64,000 nt of DNA, taken from positions 6,142,476 to 6,206,475 of the forward strand of contig OZ007506.1 in the NCBI GenBank assembly GCA_963931865.1. Reading direction: 5' to 3'. Made by a program: the position numbers and the translations under genes. The stretch is from Axinella damicornis. Taxonomy: Eukaryota > Porifera > Demospongiae > Axinellida > Axinellidae. Positions 1-9,473 of this stretch are shown in pieces; the stretch's first letter is position 1; each line of letters begins with the position of its first letter. The notes beneath the pieces were generated by a model. It had not been told where the DNA came from and ran no database searches. It worked only from the letters and a program-made list of their open reading frames with translations.

Positions 1-33
1 TGATGAACAATGAGTGGTACTGTACTCACTCAC

Positions 34-3000
34 GTTATGTAGGGTTTGATGGCAGTGTCCAGGTCTCTTCTCAGCTCTTTCTCAGGGGGAATATTATAGT
101 CCTGTATCACCTGTTGAGCAAAGGGTCATGTGATTAAATGCCATTGCCATACGAAGTTAAACTGCCAAGAAGTTAGTATGCCGCAGTCTTGACGGTCACT
201 GGCAGGGTTGTCCATCACTGGGCATCCTGACCTCAACTGGTGCAGTAGGAAAAATGACAGGTACCTACAGCTGCCACCAATACTCAGTACCACACCATGT
301 TACCCGGACATAACACACCCACTAGAAGGATAAACACGATATCCTCAGCTCCTGGTTTACTCCCAGCAGCACCCCAGGTGAACTGTAGCAGAGGATATGA
401 GTGTTTATCCTCCCAAGTGTATATTAGCCTCATTCCCACACGGCCTGGGAACGAGGCTAGTGGTATTCCTCCATGCTCCTATATGACCATACATCTGTCC
501 ATCCGTTCTTCCCTCCCCATCTCCCACATCTTCCCTCCTCCTTCCCTTCCGATCTCTAACACCTTCACTCCCATCTGTCCATCCGTCCATCCATCCCTTC
601 CCCATTGTCTGTCATCCATTCCCTCCCACCCTCCATTTCCTTCGGGTACACCTACCTTCTTGAAAGCAGCCAAGAGTGCGATGCACCTGGCGTTGGATCC
701 TGAGATGATCCCCTCTGAGTACTGTAAACCAAGCTTGATAATGGCAGGGTGGATGCCTCCTGCGGAGAAACTGGGAGGGAGGGAGGGCGGAGGGAGGGAT
801 GGTGGAGGGAGGGAGGGCAGAGGGAGAGGGAGTGAGAGAGGGGAGGTAGAAGAGTGAGAGAGGGAATGGTAGATGGGGGAGGGAGGTGGGAGAGTGGGAG
901 GGAAGGGAAGAAGGGAGGGAGGGAGGAGAGGAAAGCAGGTCATACTTATATAATTATGGTTAGTCTGTGGAGTTACTGGTGGGAGTGGCCTAGGCTGGTA
1001 GTTATTGCCGAGCGGGAAGCGAGGCAACTTATCGTGCAGTGTGGAGGTAGAATCTGGGCTACTAATATTTGTCCTGCAACGCATTGGAATGCAATTATTG
1101 CGGCCCCGCATGTAAATTACGCTTTGGACCCCGCGCGCGTGCGGATATAACCCGCACCATGTGATCTCACGTTTGTCGCTAGCTGAAATTAAAATGGACG
1201 AGTATGAGTCTGTTTCTGACCGGAGACGACGATTGACAAGGGAAAGCGGCGACATCGACGAGGGAGAGGACTTAGTGATGAGGCGAGGAGGGAGACTATG
1301 AGAGCGGCTGACCGCCAGAGAAAGAGCCTTGGCAGGCACAATGAAACTGACATTCGCCGTTCACGCAGACTTGCCATCGCTCGTGAGCAGGCAGCTGAGC
1401 GTTGCGCATCAGAGAATGCAGAACAGAGGTAAACTCATAGTGTTCAAGTGTAGATAATATTACGTAGCTTCAACGATTATCGTGGTACTCTTTCTCCTCC
1501 AACAGAGACAGCAGACTGACAGAATTAAGAAGACGCTGTCATGAAAGGCGTGAATTGGAGTCTGCCGAACAGAGGTATACCACAGTCCTATTGTTGGTTT
1601 GTGGCTATTCAATTCTAACTATAGCTTTTCTTCCAACAGGGACAGCAGACTGTCTGACCGGACACAAGCAGCTCGGGAACATCGTTCATTGGAAACAGCT
1701 GATCAGAGGTATATTAGCACATTAAAGCTCCAATGGTGGTCCTAATGTATACCATTTATCATACGTACATCTATTACTTTTTTTTAACAGTAGCAGTGCG
1801 ATGACAAAGCATCATTACCTCCATGAGAATGGTTGGGCTGACCCTTCCCAGTTGCACTACAAAAAGCCGTGGGTAATCGACACCATGCAGCCATTCCACC
1901 TTCACCAGGGCAAGTGGGAGCAAAAGCAGTGTATCATTTGCCATGAAATGTGGCCTACTCAAACGTGCTTGGGAACTGGTGATGCCATGTACATGTGCAC
2001 CCGCTGTAAGCGTGATAAGGATGAGCCTAAACGCTATTCTGCAGAAAATGACATGCTCCCTGCCACCCTGTCTACGTGGTTTAAGTCACATTGAAGAGAT
2101 GCTTATCGCACGAGCATGCCCGATCATGGCAATATATCGCAAGCACGGGGGGCAACGTGGGTACAGAGGCCACGTACTGAACCTGCCACAAGACGTTCAA
2201 GGCTTCCTCGACCACCTACCTCGCAATGTCCACGAGCTGCCTATCCTGGTGCTATGGCGCACTGGCGAAGACAACACTCACACTGACCTAAGAGTTCGCC
2301 GTGACAGTGTCTTCATTGCATTGCAGTGGCTGCAGACACACAATCCGTTCTATGCCAACATTACTATCGATCATGTTGCGTTGCACCAACTGCCTGACGA
2401 TGGGATTCCGCCTGAACTGATGGCAGTGGATGATGTCACACAACAGCAGGTTGAATGATGTCACACAACAGTGGATGATGTCACACAACACAGATGATGA
2501 TGGCACACAAGACAAAGGTACATGTACAGATTCTGTTAACAGCCATTCGTTTCTTCCTCTTCCAATAAGAGCCGCAACTGAGGATGATGTCACACAACAG
2601 TGGATGGCTGTGGCCGTGGATGATGTCACACAACAGCAGGTTGGATGATGTCACACAACAGTGGATGATGTCACACAACAGCATTCGTCGCAAAGCGAAC
2701 ATCAGTTGAAACCAGTTGGAGAGCTAGAACATCAGTCGAAACCAGTTGGAGAACTACAACAGCAGTTGAAACCAGTTGGAGTACAGAAATTGTAAGTTGT
2801 GTCTCATTGCTGCATTCTACTGTATTGTAGATGTCACACAACAGTGGATGATGTCACACAATAGTGGATAATGTCACACAACAGCAGGTTGCCTCAGATG
2901 ATAGCACACAAGACAAAGGTACAGATTCTGTTAACAGCCATTCGTTTCTTCCTCTTCCAATAAGAGCCGCAACTGAGGGTGATGCTATTCGTGCAACTAT

Positions 3001-6000
3001 TAATGGACAGGACATGCTCACCTGGCCCACCATAGGCAACCAACCCATCAACGAGTTCAAAACACCCACACAGGCCTTTCCTACCTTATTCCCATATGGC
3101 ACTGGTGACCCAACATGTCCTGGTCGTCAACGGCAAGTGTGGAGAGCGAATGTTGATGTTTAGATCATCATTGATGTCCTAGCATGTGCACGCTACATGG
3201 CTAAATTTGTTGCCAAAGGTGAGCCTCGCTCTCAAGCTGTGTCTTCATTATTCAAAGCATGTGTGGGAGGTCTTCGTGACAATAGTGACTCTAGGTCAGC
3301 CTTGCGTTGTGCCATGATCTGGGCTGTTGGTGAAAGGGACTTCAGTGCACAGGAGACGACTCACACGCTGCTTAGCCTCCCATTAGTAAGTTGTACCTTC
3401 AACTTTGCTTTCACTGGAGACCGACAAATCGTGGAAGATGCCGACTCAGGGGAACTCGTTATACAACAGTCCCTCTTTGACCACTACTGCACAGGTACCA
3501 AACACCTCGACATTAGCCTCCTTCAGTTTGCTGCTGAATTTTCTGTGTACAAGGGGAAAGTACGAAGACATCCATCAGCCGTCATTGTACGAACCTTCCC
3601 ACACTATTCCTCCAATCCTAAACCGGCCTTTATTGTTCCTAAGTTTAGAACCGGTGCCTACCAGTATTCGTTTTTTCCTAACACACTCTCTCTATGGAAC
3701 GATCTGCCAAAGGATATTTTTATGCATTGCTCTTTTAATTCTTTTAAAAGATCTGTACTGCTTTACTTATAACTTTTGGGTACACTTTGTATGTAGTTCT
3801 TTGCTAGTTGTGTATCCTTTGCTTCTGCATAAAAAAATAAAAATAAAAAACCACCTGTAACGGAGCAGCGGGTACAGTGTACCAAGTGTTGTACTGCGAA
3901 GGCCACCAGCCACCAGACCTCCCCTTTGCTGTTCTTGTCGATTTTGACACATATGCAGGACCAACATTTATCCCAAACCGACCAAGCTGTGTTCTTATTC
4001 CACCCATAGTGTTTGAATGGGATACAGAAGTGCACAAGTTATCTCGCCAACAGCTCCCCCTCCAGCTGCGCTATGCAATCACCATACACAAGTGCCAGGG
4101 GCAGACACTGCAGAAAGAAGTGATTGACATTGCCAAATCAGAACTGGCTGCTGGCTGCACCTTTGTTGCGATTTCACGACTTCCAAAACTTCGGTGTGGC
4201 CTCATTCAGCCAATGTCATTCCAGAGACTCAGCTGGACGTAACTTTCGGCTGCAGCACATACGTAGCTACAATGTAACTTATAATGGTCACCACTCCTAT
4301 CATCCTCACATGTTGTCAAATATTTCTCTGTGATCTCTTCGTTCAACATTGATTGCATGTAGTCTCATTCTCAGATCAGATGCATCAACGGGATCTGGGA
4401 GTCACCCTGTTTGAAATGATTACGTCATCTTTTTAACCCGCGTTTTAACTCCCATTCTCAGACCCTGAAAGCGCACCTTATAACTACAGTCCCGAAGTGG
4501 TTTTCGATTTGATTGGTCAAAATAATCACATGATAATGATGTCATCACTATAACAGCTGCTGCAGAGCAACCGTGGTCTGGGAACGAGACTAGAACGCAC
4601 GTGGACAGCACAGTACATACTGAGCTATTGTACGTCATTTACGTTTCTTCTACGATCGACCTTGGACAGCTACACCTTGCCAATCTGTGGATACCACTCG
4701 ACATTGCACTTCTCCGTTCGATACGGAAAACGACAACCTCAAATCCTGCGTACTTTCAACTTTTACGTATCCCCGATCGATCATGGCAACCAGCTCGAGA
4801 AAACGATTGTTTGAAGAATATGACAATCTGTCCTCCGCAACCACCCCCCACAAAGCCGCGAAGCTACACGGTGTACTCACCGAACTGTCACCGATGAAAG
4901 ACGGAAAGTATTTTGAAGGCCGAATAGCGGACGATCACTCCTCGATGCATTTCATCGGATTTGACACAGTTCAGCAACAGGAATTGGCATCCCAGCGCGA
5001 CAAGAAAGAAGCAGTCGCCCTCCACAACTGCCAGATCCAGAAATCACGATACGGGGAGGAGATGGAGGTGGTGGTCAACAGATATACCAAGGTGGGAATG
5101 TCTCCTCGAAAGTTTGACAAAGTTGTCACATCGAAGACGGCTACAGGAACAATCAAAATGCAATAACTGCAAGCGTTGCAGAATTTTCAACACATTTCCG
5201 TTACTGTCAAAGTTTTACGAATCGACGAGGAGGTTGAAGTCAAACCAGACCTCTATAAGCAGGATGTAACCACAGCCGATGCTACAGGAACTGCACGTCT
5301 CACCCTGTGGCAGAAAGATATTGGCCAAATGGAGCTTCACAAGTCATACCTTCTCCAAGGTGTAGTCGTAAAGTCATACAACAACACGAAATATCCCACT
5401 CCTCCCAAATCTGGTTGCAAAATCATACCCCATGACGACATTGGCAGTGTACAGGACGAACCAGAAACAGAAAACAACAAGATGGACGAAGCCGAGGTTT
5501 GTGGCATATCCTACATTGGCTGCCACAGCGGTTGCATCACCTGTAAAGGCAAGATGACACCACTCAATGACAAGATTGGTGTATGCTCAAAGTGCAAAAT
5601 GTCCCAACGCCTAGACAAATGCGGCAAGCAGCTCTCAGCAAGGCTGCTTGTATCTGCAGGTGGAAAATTCCGCACTTTAGTTGCATTCCTCCCCATGATC
5701 CGTCTCATCGCCAAAGAGAATTTACCCTGACAGATTCGACCGAAACCGAAACTGACGAAATCACCACACAACTACTGATGTCTGACCCGTTCACCTTGAC
5801 GTACACCCCAAAAGACGACGTCATCAACGCTGTTTACCGAAACATTTGAGTAATATTATACCTATTTACAACTCTGTTACAACTCTGTTGTTCAACTTAC
5901 TTTGTTATAATGTAACACCACTCATGTTTAATTTACTATTTTTATTTTAATAATCCCCACCCCCATTATACAAAATTTAATTATGTTCTGCAACTGCCAA

Positions 6001-8586
6001 ATTACATCAAAGCTTCCCGCGAGGCTTCTCTACGTGGTCACCGACGTATGCACTAGTATATATATATATATCTAGCTCACTCGAGGGATTTGGTGAGGCA
6101 GGCCTCTCTCTCGTACTGATCGAGGTGGGAGAACAATTGCACCTTCTTCTGGTCGGGCTTCTCCTATAAGGACAAACAAACAGCATGGTATGAGTAGACT
6201 TGCTTCCGGCCAAGGCTAGGGGGAGCCGGTACATTTACGAAATGCGAAGGGTGAGCAGCCTGCTCAAAAAGGACCTTTCAAATGCTGGATGGGTGGGACA
6301 GTTGGCTTGCCATGACATGAATGGATCCATAAAGATATCACTTTTGGCTGTGTCGATATATTGTATTGCAGTTGGTATACTGCGATGCATCGACATGTTA
6401 GTAAGCTGAAGGCAGGTCAGTGACAATACATTCAGTCATGTCATTCAAAACTGATGTACACAGCGATCAATATCCTCCAGCTTGCCCTCAAATGGAACTG
6501 AGGACATCTCTCTCTCTCAGCGTCACTAGGTATCATAACAGAGGAGGTTGGACACATTTTCTGCGCACGTGACTATACGCTGCGCTTGAACGGAAATAAT
6601 TGCGTGTTTTACGTTCCTAGCCTCGCCAGCCTCGTTCCCAAGTCAATATGGCCTGGGACTGAGGGAAAACGTAAATTGCCAACAAGAAGTGAAGCTACAG
6701 TTGGGGAGTTTGAAAGGTAAGAGTACGTTGAAGATGCTTCAGGCTGGGAAAGCTTCCAGTTGGAGTACCGGGAGTGTGGCTTCTCCGCCATCCCGTGCGG
6801 CCGATCCTTCAAGAGGCCATACAGCCTAAGTGAGCCAGGGGTTGACGGCGTATTTGGAATCTACTCGACTAGAGCTTTCGAACGATGTCAAGTTTGTTGA
6901 GATACTTGTAAAGACTACCGAGAACACACTTCAGTATAGTAAACCTCCATATAAATTCGCCGGTCACATGACCGTGTCCAACCTCCTCTGGTATCATAAT
7001 TATTGTGATTATCAATACACTGGATATGGTGTCAATTTCCTGTAGTTTTAGGAGGACCATAGCAGACAGAACTGGTACCACTTCCACCCAATGCTTCTTG
7101 CACATACCAGCGACTTTGACTTGGTCATTTTAGCCAGCGTCTTCTGCTGCTGCTGCTGCTGCGGATCTTCACTTCCCACCATCACCTGAGGCCCTGGCTT
7201 GCTGCCCTGCGGCTTGCCACCCAGAGTTTTCTGCTCCTTGCTAGGGTAAGACGACTCTCCACCGGGCTTGTGGGGAGGCTTCCCGGCTCCCGCTGCTCTC
7301 TCCGCCTTTGCCCTCCTCTGTGCCTCCTGCAAACACAAACAAAATATATACACCGGTATACAGCTAAATACCAACCAATCAGCAGACTGCTTTCAATCCC
7401 TAGACAGGAAATGAATGCTTGTTGTATGTAGTCTGCGGTAGCTGAGTAAGCCTATACAGTGACCACTGATAATTGGATCGGTAATCGGATAAATGGAGCA
7501 TGCGTATTGCATATCCACATACTAGCATTGTCAGTGCAGTGATTGTTGCGAAGTATAGGATATTAGTCGAGGGAAGAAGTCATCGCTAGTTTGGGAGTTT
7601 TATTCAGTCGGAGAGGATCCAAAGTTTGCTGTTTGCAGTGCTTGTGGCCAATAGATTTGACAAGGTGAGACAAGCATTAGAAGCTACAGTATCGGAACGG
7701 TTATTGGTATCGGCAGATATCTGTTGGCATATAGTAAAAGCCCATATCGGTGCATCACTATTCATCGGTACTCCCAAGATCTATAATTATGTGTTTGCAT
7801 TCTTCGAGAGAAAAAGTGCTATCATCCCAGCACTGCTAGTGAGCCCACATTCACACACACACACACACACACAACATTTTGTGGAGCCAAAGGATAATTC
7901 ATTCATTTCAGTTAGAAGTTAAAACTCTACATGTGCTCATAAGACCTCGGGGTCAAAGGTCAGTCCAGTAGTCCAGTCACATGGCTGTGAGGGGAGGGGG
8001 TGCCACTCCCACAGACTCTCAAAGCCCTGAAAACCAGCGTAGTCAACAGTCAAACTGCTCAAAAAAGGTTTTGACTCAAAGCCACAGCTGTTTTGACCAT
8101 TGACCGCACTGTATTTCAGCCATTGACTGTTGACTACACTATACACACATTACACTCTTTGACATACGGAAGAATGTGTAGTGACTCCACCCCTTGATCC
8201 TTAGTATACGGGGTCAAGATGTGCAATCGTAGCTGTGAGTGTGGTGCATACTGGGTGAGCTCCGTCCAGTCCAGTGGTTACAGACAGCCAACTGGTACTA
8301 AAGAATACAAAAGTACACTCACTTGTATGGCCCTCCTCTCCTCCTTAGTGGTTGGTTTCTTCTTACCCTGCTGCCCACCTTCGGCCCCCCCACCTCTCCC
8401 AGGCCCACGACCACCTCCCTCTCCCGACCCTCTGCGAGATGACTTCTCCACTTTCTGTGGGGGCCTGGGAGTCTTCCCCTCGTGGTTTCCCGGAACTGCA
8501 GCACCCATCGCCACAGGAGGCCTCCCCCTTGCCGCCCCCGTCCCCTGCTGACGGTCTGGATCCTTTTTGGGAGAGCTCATGCTCAT
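34..8586 (-). CDS. EIF2B4: Translation initiation factor eIF2B subunit delta, 5' part of gene (partial)
   Basis: This gene encodes the delta subunit of eIF2B, the cytosolic GDP/GTP exchange factor for eIF2; delta is one of the regulatory subunits. Exons on the minus strand: 8586-8323, 7326-7108, 6163-6081, 759-656 and 110-34; the gene continues past the left edge. Exon 1 starts at the ATG at 8586 (a second ATG lies 6 nt on). Exons 1-2 give a low-complexity basic N-terminus with the segment [20 protein letters not shown] and a six-glutamine run. Exon 3 reads [14 protein letters not shown], exon 4 [20 protein letters not shown] then [13 protein letters not shown], exon 5 [17 protein letters not shown]; these align in order with the start of the conserved eIF2B delta domain. 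Splice phases agree for exons 1-2, 2-3 and 4-5. Exon 3 leaves two bases while exon 4 needs one, so a small exon may be missed in the 5.3-kb intron, or a boundary is wrong. Family assignment is firm; exact exon ends are good. Confidence 0.88.
425..459. mobile_element. Foldback MITE, TAGCCTC family (35 bp)
   Basis: Short inverted repeat beginning TAGCCTCATTCCCA and ending TGGGAACGAGGCTA, with almost no loop, inside an intron of the eIF2B delta gene. It has the same termini as many copies elsewhere in the window. The 9-bp flanks are only vaguely similar, so no duplication is claimed here. Confidence 0.7.
776..945. repeat. Polypurine GGGA-type microsatellite
   Basis: Imperfect array of GGGA/GGAGGGA units on the plus strand. 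It lies 16 bp upstream of eIF2B delta exon 4 (minus strand), so the complementary pyrimidine tract probably serves as an extended polypyrimidine tract for that 3' splice site. A more diverged pyrimidine-rich stretch lies at about 500-645, in the following intron. Confidence 0.8.
2425..2890 (+). repeat. Coding tandem repeats in the Helitron linker
   Basis: Two repeat types lie inside the broken Helitron ORF. The first (2425-2690 and 2828-2890) is built on GATGTCACACAACAG and encodes D-V-T-Q-Q units. The second (about 2698-2790) is three copies of a 30-bp unit containing GAAACCAGTTGGAGA. A segment with GTAAGT at 2793 and TTGTAG ending near 2830 looks like a small intron between them. Confidence 0.75.
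3612..3856 (+). mobile_element. 3' end of a non-LTR retrotransposon (LINE) nested in the Helitron
   Basis: After the Helitron peptide [10 protein letters not shown] the frame changes to the C-terminal end of a LINE reverse transcriptase ORF ([20 protein letters not shown] then LP, ending FKRSVLLYL and a stop at 3770). A short 3' UTR and an A-rich tail of AAAAAATAAAAATAAAAAA type follow. This is a 5'-truncated insertion; Helitron sequence resumes at about 3857. Target-site duplications were not resolved. Confidence 0.75.
4783..5848 (+). pseudogene. RPA-like single-strand DNA-binding protein of the Helitron, broken
   Basis: ORF downstream of the helicase remnant, starting at ATG 4783 ([15 protein letters not shown]). 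It shows an OB-fold-like pattern with [14 protein letters not shown] and [13 protein letters not shown] at about 5190-5330, and a four-cysteine zinc-binding-like cluster (CITCKGKM...GVCSKCKMS) at 5530-5600, like the large RPA subunit carried by some animal Helitrons. An in-frame stop at 5164 and a frameshift near 5690-5730 separate it from its C-terminal piece ([13 protein letters not shown], ending at 5848). Assignment to the Helitron rests on position and strand. Confidence 0.7.
6538..6989. mobile_element. 452-bp MITE with 9-bp target duplication
   Basis: Terminal inverted repeats AGAGGAGGTTGGACAC (left, preceded by AC) and GTGTCCAACCTCCTCT (right) enclose unrelated DNA. The flanks 6529-6537 and 6990-6998 are both GGTATCATA, a perfect 9-bp duplication, as expected for Mutator-like elements. 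It lies in the intron between eIF2B delta exons 2 and 3. A partial copy of the terminus occurs near 19790. Confidence 0.8.
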
Positions 8587-9126
8587 GCTCAGAAAGTAAT
8601 CACAAGTTAGCTAGTACTACAGTTCATGTAGTTTCAATTTTACTTTTCGTTAACTTCGGATTTGAACTTCGAACTTCACAGTTAGATTACGACTGTCTAT
8701 TCAACGTCACACAGTGATATTTTTTTATGAACATATATACAAAGATAACTATATCAGTAATGGCATACCACAATGCATACCTATAATTATAGTATTCACT
8801 CATGTGGCCAAGTCATGAGAATTCTGAATTACCGAGTATGTTGTCCATTACTCATATGGGACCATTTTAAGTTAACTTAACAGACGAGATCAAGAATCTC
8901 TTCCCTGACACAAGCCCCATTAATAATTATGTAACCTGCTGTTACCTCATGCATGGCCCTGAAAGCTGATGGTTTAATTTTGAACCCAGCAATGTTGCAT
9001 GCATCTACATACGCATGCGGAATACAATTCATAACAACATCAGTGAAAGAGGTACCACTCGAGATAGTGTGCATGTACGTAGCTATAGCTATAAAGCAGT
9101 TTGGACCAAACGCAGCCTCAGTTGGT

Positions 9127-9180
9127 CAAGAGTGCATGATGACATCATCGTTACCGTGGTGATGTCATCATGTGCTCTGG
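9127..9180. repeat. Hairpin repeat, CAAGAG...CTCTGG family
   Basis: Near-palindrome with arms CAAGAGTGCATGATGACATC and its complement, loop about TTACCGT. Two relatives occur at 19385-19449 and 28061-28102. Probably a second foldback MITE family; no clear target duplication. Confidence 0.65.
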
Positions 9181-9292
9181 CATGAGTTGTATGTATTATA
9201 TCATTATGTACATGCAATCAATGAGTACACACTGCAAAATGATCATTCGGACTGAGGAGTCAGCCTATCTTGGCACTGATGCTAGAAATGTG

Positions 9293-9387
9293 TAGCCTCG
9301 TTCGATTCCCAGTCCCACGCCCAGCTTTTTGTCGCTTGCTTTACCGTACTGCAAGCGACGAAATGCTGGGCGATGGCCTGGGAACGC
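9293..9387. mobile_element. Foldback MITE, TAGCCTC family (95 bp)
   Basis: Starts TAGCCTCGTTCGATTCCCAG and ends GGCCTGGGAACGC with the last bases lost. Internal arms include GCCCAGCTTTTTGTCGCTTG and a matching complement. Flanks AGAAATGTG (9284-9292) and CGAAATGTG (9388-9396) agree at 8 of 9 positions. Confidence 0.75.
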
Positions 9388-9473
9388 CGAAATGTGTGTA
9401 CCATTTTATGATTCAAACTGTCAGCCAAATGTTACCAGCACCATGCAGCTGCCATATGGTCCCACTGCTATCG

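Larger units (their letters stand above)
1193..4240 (+). pseudogene. Helitron Rep/helicase ORF, spliced and broken
   Basis: The order of parts matches Helitron proteins. An Arg-rich N-terminus is carried by exons 1193-1428, 1506-1574, 1640-1708 and from 1791; the two middle exons are both 69 nt, same phase, and encode similar 23-residue basic units ending in A-E/D-Q-R. Next come a Cys-rich segment (CIICHEMWP...CTRCKRD, about 1928-2020) and a DUF6570-like region at about 2089-2400 ([18 protein letters not shown]). A repetitive linker follows with a small intron near 2793-2830, then the Helitron-like N domain at about 2985-3120 ([14 protein letters not shown]), about 3195-3400 and [10 protein letters not shown] near 3590-3610. 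A C-terminal PIF1-type helicase end lies at 3870-4240 ([16 protein letters not shown]). Breaks: a frameshift near 1287, another near 2050-2090, a stop at 3162, a LINE insertion at about 3612-3856, and loss of most of the Rep and helicase core. Not functional. Confidence 0.8.
1150..6056 (+). mobile_element. Decayed Helitron (rolling-circle transposon)
   Basis: A Helitron of about 4.9 kb lies in the 5.3-kb intron of the eIF2B delta gene, on the opposite strand. It holds a spliced Rep/helicase-type ORF (1193-4240) and a downstream RPA-like ORF (4783-5848). The proposed 3' end is CTAG at 6053-6056 followed by T, four bases after an imperfect hairpin at 6031-6048 whose arms are TACGT and ACGTA. 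This is the usual Helitron terminal arrangement. The 5' end (TC...) was not found and is set only roughly. Frameshifts, stops and a nested LINE fragment show it is dead. The 3' end falls 24 bp from the eIF2B delta exon 3 splice donor. Confidence 0.75.
8587..9473. other. Intergenic: eIF2B delta 5' flank and SLC17-A 3' flank
   Basis: This holds the presumed eIF2B delta promoter (minus strand, just right of 8586) and the 3' UTR side of the first SLC17 gene. No CpG-rich or TATA-type promoter is evident. Two repeats lie here: a hairpin at 9127-9180 and a TAGCCTC-family MITE at 9293-9387. No coding evidence. Confidence 0.6.

Noticed and set aside
479..1339. 286-residue minus-strand ORF as a separate protein
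   Set aside because: Only the part at 656-759 is coding (eIF2B delta exon 4); the rest is intron and polypyrimidine repeat.
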